NCBI RefSeq assembly: GCF_004342915.1
Contig: NZ_SLWL01000002.1
Span: 62,001-126,000, forward strand
Direction of reading: 5' to 3'
Length of the DNA stretch: 64,000 nucleotides
Source: Camelimonas lactis
Lineage (GTDB): Bacteria; Pseudomonadota; Alphaproteobacteria; Rhizobiales; Beijerinckiaceae
The translations under genes were made by a program, and so were the position numbers. The notes beneath the pieces were generated by a model. That model was not told the DNA's origin and searched no databases. It saw only the letters and a program-made list of their open reading frames with translations. Positions 26,684 to 36,019 of this stretch are shown here, piece by piece (position 1 is the first letter of the stretch; each line of letters begins with the position of its first letter).

Positions 26684-27307
26684 TTACCGGTCCGCTCCGT
26701 CGGCGCCTTCACTGGCGTCATCGGCGGACGCCTTCGCTTCAGCCATCGCCACGATCCGTCGCCGGGCGATGTCGAGAATCTCGCCGGACCGCGCCTCCCC
26801 CCTGAACACCCGCGACAGGGTCAGGGCGCCCAGCATGGCGCACCAGGCGAACACTGCGTCCTCCTCCGTCGCCGCATCGCCGCCAAAAGCCGCGTTCATT
26901 TGCGCGAACCCACGCTCGGCCAGTTCACGCACCGGGCCGGAAAGTTGCGGGTCCGGCTGCCGGCTGACATCGCCCGCGAGCGCCGCGATGGCGCAGCCCG
27001 CGGCAATGTTGTCGCGATGGCCCTCGCTCAGGTAACGCCCGACAACCTTCCGCACCGCCTCCGGCCCGCCCGCCTGCGTCTCCTCGCTGAAAAGTCCGGT
27101 TCTGGCCGCTGCGGCGCGCGCCACGGCGGCCTGAATCAGGGCGTCGCGTGAACCAAAATGTTTGTAAAAACCCCCATGGGTCAGGTCGGCAGCTTTCATA
27201 AGCTCGCTGATGCTGAGGCCTTCCGGGCCGTGGGCGCGGATACGGCACGCCGCCGCATCGAGAATCCGTTCATGGGTTTCGGCCTTTTCGGCCCGGGACC
27301 GTCGCAT
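26684..27307 (-). CDS. TetR family transcriptional regulator
   Basis: 207 residues from ATG 27307, which has AGGAGG 8 bases upstream; an in-frame TTG ten codons earlier lacks such a site. The HTH is ETHERILDAAACRIRAHGPEGLSISELMKAADLTHGGFYKHFGSRDAL. The protein resembles the TetR at 25884 along most of its length (for example GCAIAALAGD versus GCAIAALAAE, and AMLGALTLSRV versus AMVGALALARV). It is divergent from the Bcr/CflA-like exporter, which it probably represses. The last 20 residues are Ala/Asp/Gly-rich. Confidence 0.92.
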   Translation of the reverse strand: MRRSRAEKAETHERILDAAACRIRAHGPEGLSISELMKAADLTHGGFYKHFGSRDALIQAAVARAAAARTGLFSEETQAGGPEAVRKVVGRYLSEGHRDNIAAGCAIAALAGDVSRQPDPQLSGPVRELAERGFAQMNAAFGGDAATEEDAVFAWCAMLGALTLSRVFRGEARSGEILDIARRRIVAMAEAKASADDASEGADGADR

Positions 27308-27339
27308 GACGCCTGCCTCCTGTTCGACCGTTGACAATA

Positions 27340-27390
27340 TGGATGTCGATAATCATCCTAATGAGATTGGATGATGCGTAGCATCTAATC
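27340..27390. promoter_or_regulatory. TetR-type operator region: motif copy 2 and a 26-bp imperfect palindrome
   Basis: The minus-strand 19-mer GGATGATTATCGACATCCA (27340-27358) repeats the motif at 25819. A separate imperfect palindrome spans 27365-27390 (10 of 13 positions symmetric, core GATGC-GTA-GCATC). Both lie between the divergent TetR and MFS genes. TTGACA at 27331-27336 may be a -35 box for the plus-strand exporter. Confidence 0.55.
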
Positions 27391-27542
27391 ACGGCAGGGC
27401 GGCGATGTGAAGATCGCCTCTGCCTCAGCGGGACGAAACAAGCCATGAGCCCCATTTTCCATAACAGCCGGGGCGCCGGCCCTACCCCCTCAGGCCCGCT
27501 GGCGCCGACCGCCCAAAGCCGGGCTGCATATCCGGAAGCGGA

Positions 27543-28808
27543 GTGACCGCCATGGCCAGCCCCACTCCTGACCACCCGCAGATTGCCGGCGCATCTTCGA
27601 AGGCAGGAAGCCTTTCCCCTGGCCTCATCGCGCTGCTGGCCGGCTTCGCCGCCGTCGGCGTGCTGTCGACCAACATCATGTTGCCGGCCTTTCCGGCCAT
27701 CGCCACGGCGCTGCATGTGGCGCCGCGCGATCTTGGCGTGACGCTTTCCAGCTTTTTCCTCGTCTTCGCCCTGGGCCAGGTTTTCGTTGGTCCGATCTCG
27801 GACCGGTTTGGCCGCCGCAGGGTGATTGTCAGCGGACTCGGGCTGTTTCTGCTCGGCTCGGCCATTTGCGGCCTCGCCCCTTCCCTGGAGATTCTGGTCG
27901 CCGGTCGGGTGATCCAGGCCATGGGCGTCTGCGCCACCTCGGTGCTGGCGCGGGCCATCGCCCGCGATCTTTTCGACGGGGACATGCTGGCGAAGGCGCT
28001 GTCGATGATCATGGTGGCCATGGCGGCGGCGCCGGGCTTCTCGCCGCTGGTCGGCGGCCTCATCGCCACCTTCTTCGACTGGCGCATGATTTTCCTGCTG
28101 GTCAGCGTCGTCGCCGTGATCCTGCTCGTCGCCTATGTGTCCAGGCTTGGCGAAACCCATCCGCCAGATCGCCGCGCGCCGCTTTCCCTGCCGAATGTCA
28201 TTGGCGCCTATGCGGCGTTGGCCGTGGACGTGCGCTTCATCTGCCCGGCGCTCGCCGTCAGCCTGATTATCGGCGGTCTGTACGCCACCTTCGCCGCTGC
28301 GCCCGTGATCCTGATGGCGGAGATCGGCATGACGCCGATCCAGTATGGATTGTTCACGGCGGCGACGGTGTTCGTGGTGTTTGGCGCCGGACTGGCGGCG
28401 CCGCGACTGGCCGCCCGGTTTGGCGCGCTCACCATGGCCCACGCCGGAGCGTTCCTCGCCGCCGCCGGCGGGCTGCTGTTGCTGCTCACCTACCGTCAGC
28501 CGAGCCTGGTCGCCTACACCGCGTCAACCGTCATCTTTCTGCTCGGCATGGGCATGGCCAATCCGCTGGGGACCGCCATCGCGCTCCGGCCCTTTGGCGC
28601 GCGGGCTGGACTGGCCTCGGCGCTGATCGGCTTCCTGCAGATGGCGGCCGCCGCCGCGACCACGGCGCTTGCCTCCAGCCTGCCGTTCGCCACAACCACT
28701 GTGCTCGGCGCCATGCAGCTTTGCGGCGGGCTGGCCGCTCTCGCCCTGCTCGGGCAACTGGCTCGCGCCGCCAGAAAGGCGCCCGCTATCGCCACGGCGG
28801 AAGGATAG
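27543..28808 (+). CDS. Bcr/CflA family multidrug efflux MFS transporter
   Basis: 421 residues with 12 membrane helices. The first helix region [20 protein letters not shown], then [21 protein letters not shown] (motif A) and [26 protein letters not shown] are those of the Bcr/CflA drug:H+ antiporters. GTG 27543 is the longest start; ATG 27552 is the alternative. It is divergent from a TetR regulator and is followed 31 bases later by a PaaI-type thioesterase gene. Confidence 0.92.
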   Translation: MTAMASPTPDHPQIAGASSKAGSLSPGLIALLAGFAAVGVLSTNIMLPAFPAIATALHVAPRDLGVTLSSFFLVFALGQVFVGPISDRFGRRRVIVSGLGLFLLGSAICGLAPSLEILVAGRVIQAMGVCATSVLARAIARDLFDGDMLAKALSMIMVAMAAAPGFSPLVGGLIATFFDWRMIFLLVSVVAVILLVAYVSRLGETHPPDRRAPLSLPNVIGAYAALAVDVRFICPALAVSLIIGGLYATFAAAPVILMAEIGMTPIQYGLFTAATVFVVFGAGLAAPRLAARFGALTMAHAGAFLAAAGGLLLLLTYRQPSLVAYTASTVIFLLGMGMANPLGTAIALRPFGARAGLASALIGFLQMAAAAATTALASSLPFATTTVLGAMQLCGGLAALALLGQLARAARKAPAIATAEG

Positions 28809-28839
28809 CCGCCCGCCGATAACAACAGGAAACAACGCC

Positions 28840-29298
28840 ATGGACGTACTGAGAAACAACCCGGCGCAACTGGGCGGACTGGAGCAGTTGCGCGGGCTCA
28901 TGGCGGCGGGAAAGCCGCCGCCGATGATGCGGACGCTGTCGTTCGCCCCGACGACGGTCGAACCCGGCAAGGTGGTGTTCGAAGGCTCACCTGGACCGGA
29001 AACGCTGAACCCGATCGGTTCGGTGCACGGCGGCTACGCCGCCACCTTGCTCGACAGCGCCTGCGGCGCGGCGGTTCACACCCGGTTGGGCGCCCACCAG
29101 GGCTTCACCACGCTGGAGTTGAAAGTGGCGTATCATCACGCCCTGACGCCGGCGAGCGGCCCGGTGAAAGCTGAAGGCGTGGTGGTGTCGATGGGCGCCC
29201 GGGTCGCCTTCGCCGAGGCGAAACTCACCGACGCGCGCGGCCGGATCTGCGCCTCGGCCACCTCAACCCTGCTGGTTTTCGAGCTGAAGCCGGTCTGA
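28840..29298 (+). CDS. PaaI-type hotdog thioesterase
   Basis: 152 residues, a single hotdog domain. NPIGSVHGGYAATLLDSACGAAVHT contains the HGG motif and helix Asp of PaaI-like thioesterases, and the C terminus KLTDARGRICASATSTLLVF is the last hotdog strand. It should hydrolyse an acyl- or aryl-CoA. AGGA lies about 10 bases before the ATG. Its last 36 bases overlap the end of the convergent AraC regulator. Confidence 0.9.
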   Translation: MDVLRNNPAQLGGLEQLRGLMAAGKPPPMMRTLSFAPTTVEPGKVVFEGSPGPETLNPIGSVHGGYAATLLDSACGAAVHTRLGAHQGFTTLELKVAYHHALTPASGPVKAEGVVVSMGARVAFAEAKLTDARGRICASATSTLLVFELKPV

Positions 29299-30423
29299 TA
29301 TCGCCTCCGCCGCGTCCCTGACAGGCTGGCCGATCCTTGGCACGTCGCCCCGCCCCCGGCTGCGGGGGCGAAAGTCGCTTGGCTGCCGGCCTGTCCAGCG
29401 ACGAAAAGCCGTGCGGAAGCTCGCTGTTGCGCCAAAACCAAGCACACGGGCAATTTCATCGGTTTTCATGCGGGTGGCGCGCAGATAGCGGATCGCCATG
29501 CGGGCGCGCACCGTATCGAGAATGCCGGCATAGGACGCCCCCTCCGCCAGCAGCCAGCGCCGCAGGGTGCGCGAAGTTACATGCATGCGGGCGGCCACCT
29601 CATCGATGCCCGGAAAATCATGGCGCGCCTCTTCCAGCATGCGGGTGACGACGCCGGCGACGCCGCTGCCGGCGGCGATCTGCTCGCAAAGCTGGCCGCA
29701 AATTTCCTCCAGCGCCTGAGCCGTCAGCGGATCGGCCATGCGCATGGGTTCGCCAACCCATCTCCGGTCCCAGAGAATCTCATCCCGCGCCGCGCCGAAC
29801 CGGACCGGAGCGCCGTAAAGCTCCACGATTTCCGCCGCATGGCGCGGTCTGGCGCGCGACAGGCGCACGCCGGCGAGCTGGAAACCCTCGCCATAAAGGT
29901 CGCGCTGGTACGTCAGCGCCATGCCCAGGTGAAAATCCAGGATGAAACTGAACAGCTCCGGTTCGAGATCGTGAGCGTCGAAATAGGTCATGACGCAATG
30001 GGCGTCGGACACGGAAACATTGACGCCCAGCACCGGCGTCGAATGCTGACGGTGCTTCTCGAAACAGGTCATCAACTGCTTCCAGTTGGCAGAGGTCAGA
30101 AGCAGCAGGCCAAAATAGCCGAGCATCGGCAGGTGGCATTGCAGGCCGCCGCGCAGGGCGAACAGGGGATCATCGACCAGGGCGTGGGCGTTGCGGAACA
30201 CGCCGATGAGCTGCCGGATCGACATGCGCGCCGCCACATTGTCAAGGTCCCGCGCCTGCAACCCCACGCCGGCCAGGGCGCGGGCCGGCTCCACCCCTGC
30301 GGCCTCAAGCTGCGTCACCAGGGCGCGGGCCTTGTGCAGGGGATGCACGGCCGGATCAAGCGCCGCCGGCAGCGTTCGCAACATCGGCAGGCTGGCGGGA
30401 ACCGGTTGCGGCCTGTCCAGCAT
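29263..30423 (-). CDS. AraC family transcriptional regulator (OruR/ArgR-type arabinose-binding domain)
   Basis: About 386 residues. The N-terminal 200 or so form the arabinose-binding-like domain seen in OruR/VirS/PqrA-type regulators (LVTQLEAAGVEPARALAGVG, LPMLGYFGLLLLTSANWKQLM). The C-terminal AraC HTH pair follows (RMHVTSRTLRRWLLAEGASY; TDEIARVLGFGATASFRTAFRRWTG). ATG 30423 is chosen because GGGAGGAG lies directly before it. The neighbouring divergent Ldh-type dehydrogenase operon at 30653 is a candidate target. Confidence 0.88.
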   Translation of the reverse strand: MLDRPQPVPASLPMLRTLPAALDPAVHPLHKARALVTQLEAAGVEPARALAGVGLQARDLDNVAARMSIRQLIGVFRNAHALVDDPLFALRGGLQCHLPMLGYFGLLLLTSANWKQLMTCFEKHRQHSTPVLGVNVSVSDAHCVMTYFDAHDLEPELFSFILDFHLGMALTYQRDLYGEGFQLAGVRLSRARPRHAAEIVELYGAPVRFGAARDEILWDRRWVGEPMRMADPLTAQALEEICGQLCEQIAAGSGVAGVVTRMLEEARHDFPGIDEVAARMHVTSRTLRRWLLAEGASYAGILDTVRARMAIRYLRATRMKTDEIARVLGFGATASFRTAFRRWTGRQPSDFRPRSRGRGDVPRIGQPVRDAAEAISDRLQLENQQG

Positions 30424-30652
30424 GGCTCCTCCCGTCATGTTCACGCGCCCGGATTTGTTCCGGTTTCGCAGCGGCGTGTCCGCCAACCGTCCCCGAATGT
30501 CCGCAAAAGCGACTTGGAGACAGCAGGCATTATCTAACATCATTCCAGAAAAGACGGACCGCAACAGCGACGCCTCCGCAGCGCGTCAGGGTCCCCGCGC
30601 GCGTTGCGGCGTGAAAAGCCTTGCGGATGCCGGCAATTAGCGAGGAACGCCC

Positions 30653-31699
30653 ATGACCACGGTCGCCGACAGCGAACGGCTGAAGTCTTTTGTCACCGCG
30701 CTTTTTCAAGCCGCGGGCTCCAGCAGCCATGAAGCGCAGGAGATCGCCGATCATCTGGTGGAGGCCAATCTGGCCGGGCACGACAGCCACGGCGTCGGCA
30801 TGATCCCGGCCTATTTCCTTCACTTGCGCGCCGGCCACGTCAAACCCAACCAGACGCCGCAACGTATTGGCGGCGACGGCGCCTTCGCCCGCTTCGACGG
30901 CCAGATGGGCTACGGCCAGCCGGCCGCCAACCGGGTGATGGACGAAGCCGCCGCCATCGCCCGCGCCCACGGCGTCGCGGTGACGACCCTGTGCAACGCT
31001 CAGCATATCGGCCGCGTCGGCGCCTATGCCGAGCGGTTGCAGGCAGAGGGCCTGCTGTCGCTGCATTTCGTCAACGCCGTCTATCACACGCCCACCGTCG
31101 CGCCCTATCGCGGCAGCGACGCGCGGGTCATGACCAACCCGGTGTGCATCGGCCTGCCCGGCGCGGCGCCGATGCTGCTGGATTTCGCCACCGCGACCAT
31201 CGCCCTCGGCAAGGTGCGTGTCGCCTGGAACAAGGGCGTCGCGGCGCCGGAGGGGAGCCTGATCGATCATCAGGGCCGGCCAACGACCAGTCCGGCGGTG
31301 ATGTTCGAGGAGCCGCGCGGGGCGCAGACCGCCTTCGGCCTGCACAAGGGCTGGGGGCTGGCCTTCATGGCGGAGGCGCTCGGCGGCGTCATGACCGGCG
31401 GCCCCCGCTCCGGCGACGGGTTCACCGGCGAACGCGGCCTGGTCAACGGCATCATGTCGATTGTCATCGATCCCGCCCGTCTCATCGAGACGCAATGGCT
31501 GGACGCCGCCATGGCCACGCTGGTCGATTACGTGAAGGCCTCGCCAGCCGCTGATCCAGGGGCGCCGGTGCAGGTTCCCGGCGAAGCCGAAGCACTGATG
31601 CGCGCCGAACGGCGGCGCAACGGCATCCCCATCGATCCCACAACCTGGTCGCAAATCCTCGCCTGCGCGGAGCCTTATGGCCTGCGCGCCCCGGCCTGA
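30653..31699 (+). CDS. Ldh/MDH2 family NAD(P)-dependent 2-hydroxyacid dehydrogenase
   Basis: 348 residues, typical of the malate/L-lactate/ureidoglycolate dehydrogenase family, which is unrelated to classical LDH. HDSHGVGMIP contains the conserved catalytic His, VMTNPVCIGLPG and DFATATIALGKVRVA the substrate/NAD region, and GLHKGWGLAFMAEALGGVMTG the C-terminal core. It interconverts a 2-hydroxy acid and a 2-keto acid. The exact substrate is unknown; the following dehydratase suggests a sugar-acid or branched hydroxyacid route. Confidence 0.9.
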   Translation: MTTVADSERLKSFVTALFQAAGSSSHEAQEIADHLVEANLAGHDSHGVGMIPAYFLHLRAGHVKPNQTPQRIGGDGAFARFDGQMGYGQPAANRVMDEAAAIARAHGVAVTTLCNAQHIGRVGAYAERLQAEGLLSLHFVNAVYHTPTVAPYRGSDARVMTNPVCIGLPGAAPMLLDFATATIALGKVRVAWNKGVAAPEGSLIDHQGRPTTSPAVMFEEPRGAQTAFGLHKGWGLAFMAEALGGVMTGGPRSGDGFTGERGLVNGIMSIVIDPARLIETQWLDAAMATLVDYVKASPAADPGAPVQVPGEAEALMRAERRRNGIPIDPTTWSQILACAEPYGLRAPA

Positions 31700-31716
31700 A
31701 TCCGGGAGGGCGCGCG

Positions 31717-32019
31717 ATGCGGGGACAAATCAGGGCGTTCGTCTTCGATGTTTTTGGCACGGTGGTTGATCGCAAGCCGACGCCGCACAGCTGTCTGCGC
31801 ACCGCTGAACTGCTGTCGCTGCAACCGCATGAAGTCTGCATGACGGCGGCGCACAACGACGATCTGCAGGCGGCGCGCGCCTGCGGCCTGCGCACGGCGT
31901 TCATTTACCGGGGCACGGAATATGGGCCGGAGCAGCGCGCCGATCTCCAGCCTGCCGCCGACCGGGACTTCATCGCCGAATCCATCACCGATCTGGCCGC
32001 CCAGGCCGGCTGCGCCTGA
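31717..32019 (+). pseudogene. Haloacid dehalogenase-like remnant with internal deletion
   Basis: 100 codons compared with about 220 for intact type II haloacid dehalogenases. The first residues AFVFDVFGTVVD are HAD motif I with the nucleophile Asp. The next codons [44 protein letters not shown] are motifs III and IV (Lys of KP.P and the acidic HNDD). The cap domain and motif II, some 110-120 residues, are missing with the frame kept. The gene still has an open frame and GGGAG upstream, so it might be translated, but an active enzyme is unlikely. Confidence 0.75.
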
Positions 32020-32050
32020 AGCCGCCGCCAGCATTATCCGGGGAACCCAC

Positions 32051-33739
32051 ATGACCGCATCCGACCAGCGCCCCGCCCGCAAATTGCGCAGCGCCGGCCT
32101 CACCGGCCCCAACGCCTTCGCCACCCGCGCCATGCTGCGCGCCGCCGGCGTGAAGGCGGAAGACTTTGGCAAGCCGGTTATCGGCATCGCCAACACCTGG
32201 AGCGGCGCCATGCCGTGCAACATCCATCTGCGCGATCTGGCGGCGCGGGTGGCGGACGGCGTGCGCGCCGCCGGCGGCGTGCCGCTGGAGATCAACACGG
32301 TTGCGGTGAGCGACGCGGTGCTGGCGGTCGGCGGCGCTTCGCTGATCAGCCGCGAGATGATCGCCGATTCCATCGAACTGGCGGCGACCGCCTACGCCTT
32401 CGACGCCATGGTGGCGATCGGCGGCTGCGACAAGACCAACCCGGGCTGCATCATGGCCATGGCGCGGCTCAACATTCCGGCAGTCTATCTGTACGGCGGC
32501 GCCATCGCCCCGGGGCGCTATCGCGGCAAGGACGTCACCATCCAGACCCTGGCGGAAATGTCCGGCGCCTTCGCCGCTGGCGCCGTGACCCGCGCCGACA
32601 TGGACGAACTGGTGGAAACCGCCCTGCCTGGTCCTGGCGCCTGCGGCGGCATGTTCACCGCCAACACCATGGGCTCGGCCATCGAGGTGATGGGGCTGAC
32701 GGCGGCCAATTGCACAAGCGCCCCGGCGGTGAGCGGGCGGCGCGGCGACATTGCCTTCGAGACCGGCCAGCTGATTCTCGACGTGCTCGCGCGCGACGTG
32801 CGGCCGCGCCAGATCATCACCCGGGCGGCGCTGCACAACGCCATGGCCGTGGTGGCGGCGATGGGCGGCTCCACCAACGCCGTGCTGCATCTGCTGGCCA
32901 TCGCCCATGAGGCCGGCGTCAGGCTGGAGCTGGAGGAATTCCAGCAGATCAGCGACCGCACCCCTCACCTCGGCAATTTCACGCCCTCCGGCAAATACAA
33001 CATGCAGGACCTGCACCAGATTGGCGGCGTGCCGGTGGTGATGCAGGCGCTGCATCGCACGGGCCTGCTCGATGGCGACGCCCTCACCGTCGACGGGCGC
33101 ACGTTGGCGGAGCGCCTCACCGGGGTAAGCTTCCCCACCGGCCAGGACGTGATCGCCGCCCCCGAGGCGCCGCTGCACCCCAATGGGGGATGGGTGATCC
33201 TGCGCGGCGACCTGGCGCCGGAAGGCGCGGTGTTGAAGGCGACCGGAACCGAGCTGCGCCGTCACGTCGGCCGCGCCCGGGTGTTCGAGGACGAGCCGGC
33301 GGCCTATGCGGCGGTGATGGCCCGGCAAATCGTCGCCGGCGACACGATGGTGATCCGCAACGAAGGCCCGGCCGGCGGGCCCGGCATGCGCGAGACGGCG
33401 CGCGTCACCGCCGCCCTGGTTGGCCAGGGCTTCAAGGACAGCGTGGCGCTGATCACCGACGGGCGTTTCTCCGGCATTTCGCATGGCCTCGCCATTGGTC
33501 ACGTCAGCCCGGAGGCGGCGTTCGGCGGGCCGATCGCCCTGGTGCGCGACGGCGACGAGATCGTGGTGGACCTCGACGCCCGGCGCATCGATCTGAATGT
33601 GTCGCCCGAGACGCTCGCCAGCCGTCAGGCCGCCTGGCGCGCCCCCGGGCGGCCGGCGAGCACCAGCGTCTACGACAAATACGCCCGCAACGTCAGCTCC
33701 GCTTCCACCGGGGCCGTAACAACGCCAGCGCGGGCGTGA
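32051..33739 (+). CDS. IlvD/Edd family dehydratase ([2Fe-2S] dihydroxyacid dehydratase type)
   Basis: 562 residues from ATG 32051 with GGGGAA upstream. Three Fe-S ligands are visible: Cys56 (GAMPCNIHL), Cys126 ([10 protein letters not shown]) and Cys198 ([14 protein letters not shown]). [14 protein letters not shown] and [11 protein letters not shown] are also diagnostic. Length and ligands fit the plant/mycobacterial-like [2Fe-2S] group. It dehydrates a 2,3-dihydroxy acid to a 2-keto acid. In this catabolic setting it might serve sugar-acid degradation rather than branched-chain amino acid synthesis; the sequence alone cannot decide. Confidence 0.88.
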   Translation: MTASDQRPARKLRSAGLTGPNAFATRAMLRAAGVKAEDFGKPVIGIANTWSGAMPCNIHLRDLAARVADGVRAAGGVPLEINTVAVSDAVLAVGGASLISREMIADSIELAATAYAFDAMVAIGGCDKTNPGCIMAMARLNIPAVYLYGGAIAPGRYRGKDVTIQTLAEMSGAFAAGAVTRADMDELVETALPGPGACGGMFTANTMGSAIEVMGLTAANCTSAPAVSGRRGDIAFETGQLILDVLARDVRPRQIITRAALHNAMAVVAAMGGSTNAVLHLLAIAHEAGVRLELEEFQQISDRTPHLGNFTPSGKYNMQDLHQIGGVPVVMQALHRTGLLDGDALTVDGRTLAERLTGVSFPTGQDVIAAPEAPLHPNGGWVILRGDLAPEGAVLKATGTELRRHVGRARVFEDEPAAYAAVMARQIVAGDTMVIRNEGPAGGPGMRETARVTAALVGQGFKDSVALITDGRFSGISHGLAIGHVSPEAAFGGPIALVRDGDEIVVDLDARRIDLNVSPETLASRQAAWRAPGRPASTSVYDKYARNVSSASTGAVTTPARA

Positions 33740-33780
33740 GCTCCCCCCGGCGAGATCTGGCCATGAAGTGATGACCACCC

Positions 33781-34521
33781 ATGACGCGCGCAACGACGAA
33801 CCCGGTGACGCCGGAGAGGATTTTCGCGGTCCTGGACCAGGACAGCTGGTTCGCGGCCCTGCCCGCGGCGCTGAAGGACGTGATCGTGCGTCACGGCTGC
33901 GTGCGCGATCACAAGGCCGGCGAGTTGCTGTTCGCCGCCGGCGATGAACCGGATGGCCTGTACGCGCTGCTGTCCGGCCAGATCAATCTGGTGAGCAATA
34001 CCTGCGCCGGCCGCCAGATCACCCAGGGGGTGCATCGCCCGGGGGCATGGTTCGGCTATCTGGCCCTGCTCGACGCCAGGCCCCATTGCCAGGACGCAGC
34101 GGCGGCCGGGCCCGCGAGAACCCTGCGTCTGAGCGCCTCCGCCTTCCGGCGCGTGCTCCGCGACAATCCGGCCTGGCACCAGCACTTCACCCAGCTGCTG
34201 TGCGGCGATGTCCGGCTGATCCTCGCCATGCTGGTCGACAGCCTGACCAGTCCGCTCAGCAGCCGGCTGGCGTCGACATTGCTGGACATGTCGGCCGTCG
34301 CGGCGGACTGCGCAGCCGCGGCGCCGCGCCTGACCCAGGAAACGCTGGCTGGCATGGTCGGCGCTTCCCGGCAGACCGTGAACCGCCAGTTGCGCGACTG
34401 GCAGGCCCGCAACATCATCCGGCTGGGTTATGGCGTGGTGACGGTGGTTGACCGGGCAGCCCTGGCCAGCGCCGCCAATGGCGACGCCGGTTTCCGGCGG
34501 GTGGACCATCAGGTCGCCTGA
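33781..34521 (+). CDS. Crp/Fnr family transcriptional regulator
   Basis: 246 residues. The N-terminal cyclic-nucleotide-binding-like beta barrel (HKAGELLFAAGDEPDGLYALLSGQINLV) leads to the dimer helix and a C-terminal winged HTH (RLTQETLAGMVGASRQTVNRQLRDWQARNIIRLGYGVVTV). No N-terminal Fe-S cysteine cluster of the FNR type is seen, and the cAMP-binding Arg/Ser motif is not evident, so the signal is unknown. It follows the dehydratase gene by 41 bases and may be part of that transcript. Confidence 0.9.
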   Translation: MTRATTNPVTPERIFAVLDQDSWFAALPAALKDVIVRHGCVRDHKAGELLFAAGDEPDGLYALLSGQINLVSNTCAGRQITQGVHRPGAWFGYLALLDARPHCQDAAAAGPARTLRLSASAFRRVLRDNPAWHQHFTQLLCGDVRLILAMLVDSLTSPLSSRLASTLLDMSAVAADCAAAAPRLTQETLAGMVGASRQTVNRQLRDWQARNIIRLGYGVVTVVDRAALASAANGDAGFRRVDHQVA

Positions 34522-34555
34522 CCTGGGGGCTTTTCACAGGACGTTTGTTGGGGAA

Positions 34556-34577
34556 GCGCCGCCGGAACTGGCGGCGC
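34556..34577. terminator. Hairpin between convergent crp-like and binding-protein genes
   Basis: GCGCCGCC (34556-34563) pairs with GGCGGCGC (34570-34577) around GGAACT. It lies between a plus-strand and a minus-strand stop codon and probably serves both directions. No T tract is present. Confidence 0.5.
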
Positions 34578-34597
34578 GGCTGGCGAACGGGCCTGGA

Positions 34598-35800
34598 TCA
34601 TGGGGTGATGATCTCGCCGAACAGCACCCAGGTTTTGCCATTGAAGCGTTGGAGTTGCAGGCTTTTCAGCGGGTAATAGTCGGTTGGCGTGGTGTGCAGT
34701 TTGATACCGGGCAACAGCATCGGGATGCGAAAATCCATATTCGCCGCCTGCTTCATGATGTTTTCCCGCGTCAGGTCATCACCGGCCTGCTCCAGCAGAC
34801 GGGCGGTGGCGGCGGCGACCACATAACCATAAACATTGCCCGAATCCTGCAGATTGCCGTCGGGATAGTATTTGGCCATGAAGGCCAGCCAGTCCTTTGT
34901 CTCGGGATCATCCTTCCACTGGGGGTCCGTCGGGTCTTTCACGTATTGCGCCGTGATGATGTCCTTTGACGCTTCAAGACCGGCAGGTTGCAGCACCATC
35001 GAGACGGAAGCCGAGGTCGCGGCGAGGAAGAAGGTCGGCTTCCAGCCAATTTCATGAATCTTGCGAATGCCCTGCGCCGCCTGTTTGGGAATGGCGTGCA
35101 TGAACAGCACGTCCGCGCCTGAGGCCCGCAGCTTCAGGATCTGGCTGTCAATGCTCGGGTCCGTCGGTTCGTAGGTCGCCTCGGAGACAACCATTTTCTT
35201 CACGTTGTCCGGTCCCAGGCCTTTCTTGAAGCCATAGGCGTAGTCCTTGCCGGCGTCATCGTTCTGGTAGAGCAGCGCGATCTTCGCGTCCGGCTTGTGC
35301 TTCAGCACATAAGCGGCGTAGACCGCCGTTTCCGCCTGGTAGGACGGCTGGAAGCTCATGCTCCAGGGGAAATGCTTGGGATCGCCCCATGCGGTGGCCC
35401 CGCCGCCGACGAACAGTTGCGGAATTTTTCTGTCGTTCAGATATTTGCGCACCACCATGCCGGTCGGGGTGCCAAGCGGGCTGAAGATGAAGGAGACATT
35501 CTCCTGCTCCACCAGCTTGCGCGTCTGCTCGAAGGTCTTGGGCGGGCTGTAGGCGTCGTCCAGCGAGATCAGGCTGACCTTGCGGCCGTTGATGCCGCCC
35601 TTCTCGTTGACCATTCTAAAATAGGCGATCTGCGCCCGCGGAATGACGCTGTAGGCGGAAGCCGGACCGCTATAGGCGAATGTCTGGCCGATTCTGATCT
35701 CCGAGTCGGTGACGCCCGGACCATAGTTCTTTCCAGCCATGGCCGGACCGAGGCTGGCGATCATGGACATCGCCGCAACGGCGGTTAAACCCCATTTCAT
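34598..35800 (-). CDS. Branched-chain amino acid/amide-type ABC transporter substrate-binding protein
   Basis: 400 residues from ATG 35800, with GGGAGG 8 bases upstream. A Sec signal peptide (MKWGLTAVAAMSMIASLGPAMA) precedes the mature Liv-type binding fold: GVTDSEIRIGQTFAYSGPASAYS, NEKGGINGRKVSLISLDDAYSPPKTFEQTRKLVEQE, and IALLYQNDDAGKDYAYGF. It binds a ligand in the periplasm, probably an acid or aromatic metabolite. No permease or ATPase is adjacent, so it must use components coded elsewhere. It is paralogous to the protein at 61042-62262. Confidence 0.9.
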   Translation of the reverse strand: MKWGLTAVAAMSMIASLGPAMAGKNYGPGVTDSEIRIGQTFAYSGPASAYSVIPRAQIAYFRMVNEKGGINGRKVSLISLDDAYSPPKTFEQTRKLVEQENVSFIFSPLGTPTGMVVRKYLNDRKIPQLFVGGGATAWGDPKHFPWSMSFQPSYQAETAVYAAYVLKHKPDAKIALLYQNDDAGKDYAYGFKKGLGPDNVKKMVVSEATYEPTDPSIDSQILKLRASGADVLFMHAIPKQAAQGIRKIHEIGWKPTFFLAATSASVSMVLQPAGLEASKDIITAQYVKDPTDPQWKDDPETKDWLAFMAKYYPDGNLQDSGNVYGYVVAAATARLLEQAGDDLTRENIMKQAANMDFRIPMLLPGIKLHTTPTDYYPLKSLQLQRFNGKTWVLFGEIITP

Positions 35801-36019
35801 TGTGACGCCTCCCGATATTTTTGTTGCCCGATAGCAGCCATGGCGAACGCGCCATGCCCACGCGGTTTCCGGCGTTCTTGCGCGATCCTGCCCGGATGCG
35901 CCGGCCGCCTGATGAGTGTGCACGCAAGCAACGCGCAGTAATGTCACAAGCGCGACATTGTCGCCGGCCGCCCGCGCATCAGCGCTGCACGGACCGTAGC
36001 GGCGTCACGTCAGGCGGTT

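Noticed and set aside
31985-33793. Minus-strand reading frame of 602 codons opposite the IlvD/Edd dehydratase
   Set aside because: It is a shadow of the dehydratase gene; the composition is His/Gln/Asp/Gly-rich and no ribosome site or motif supports it.
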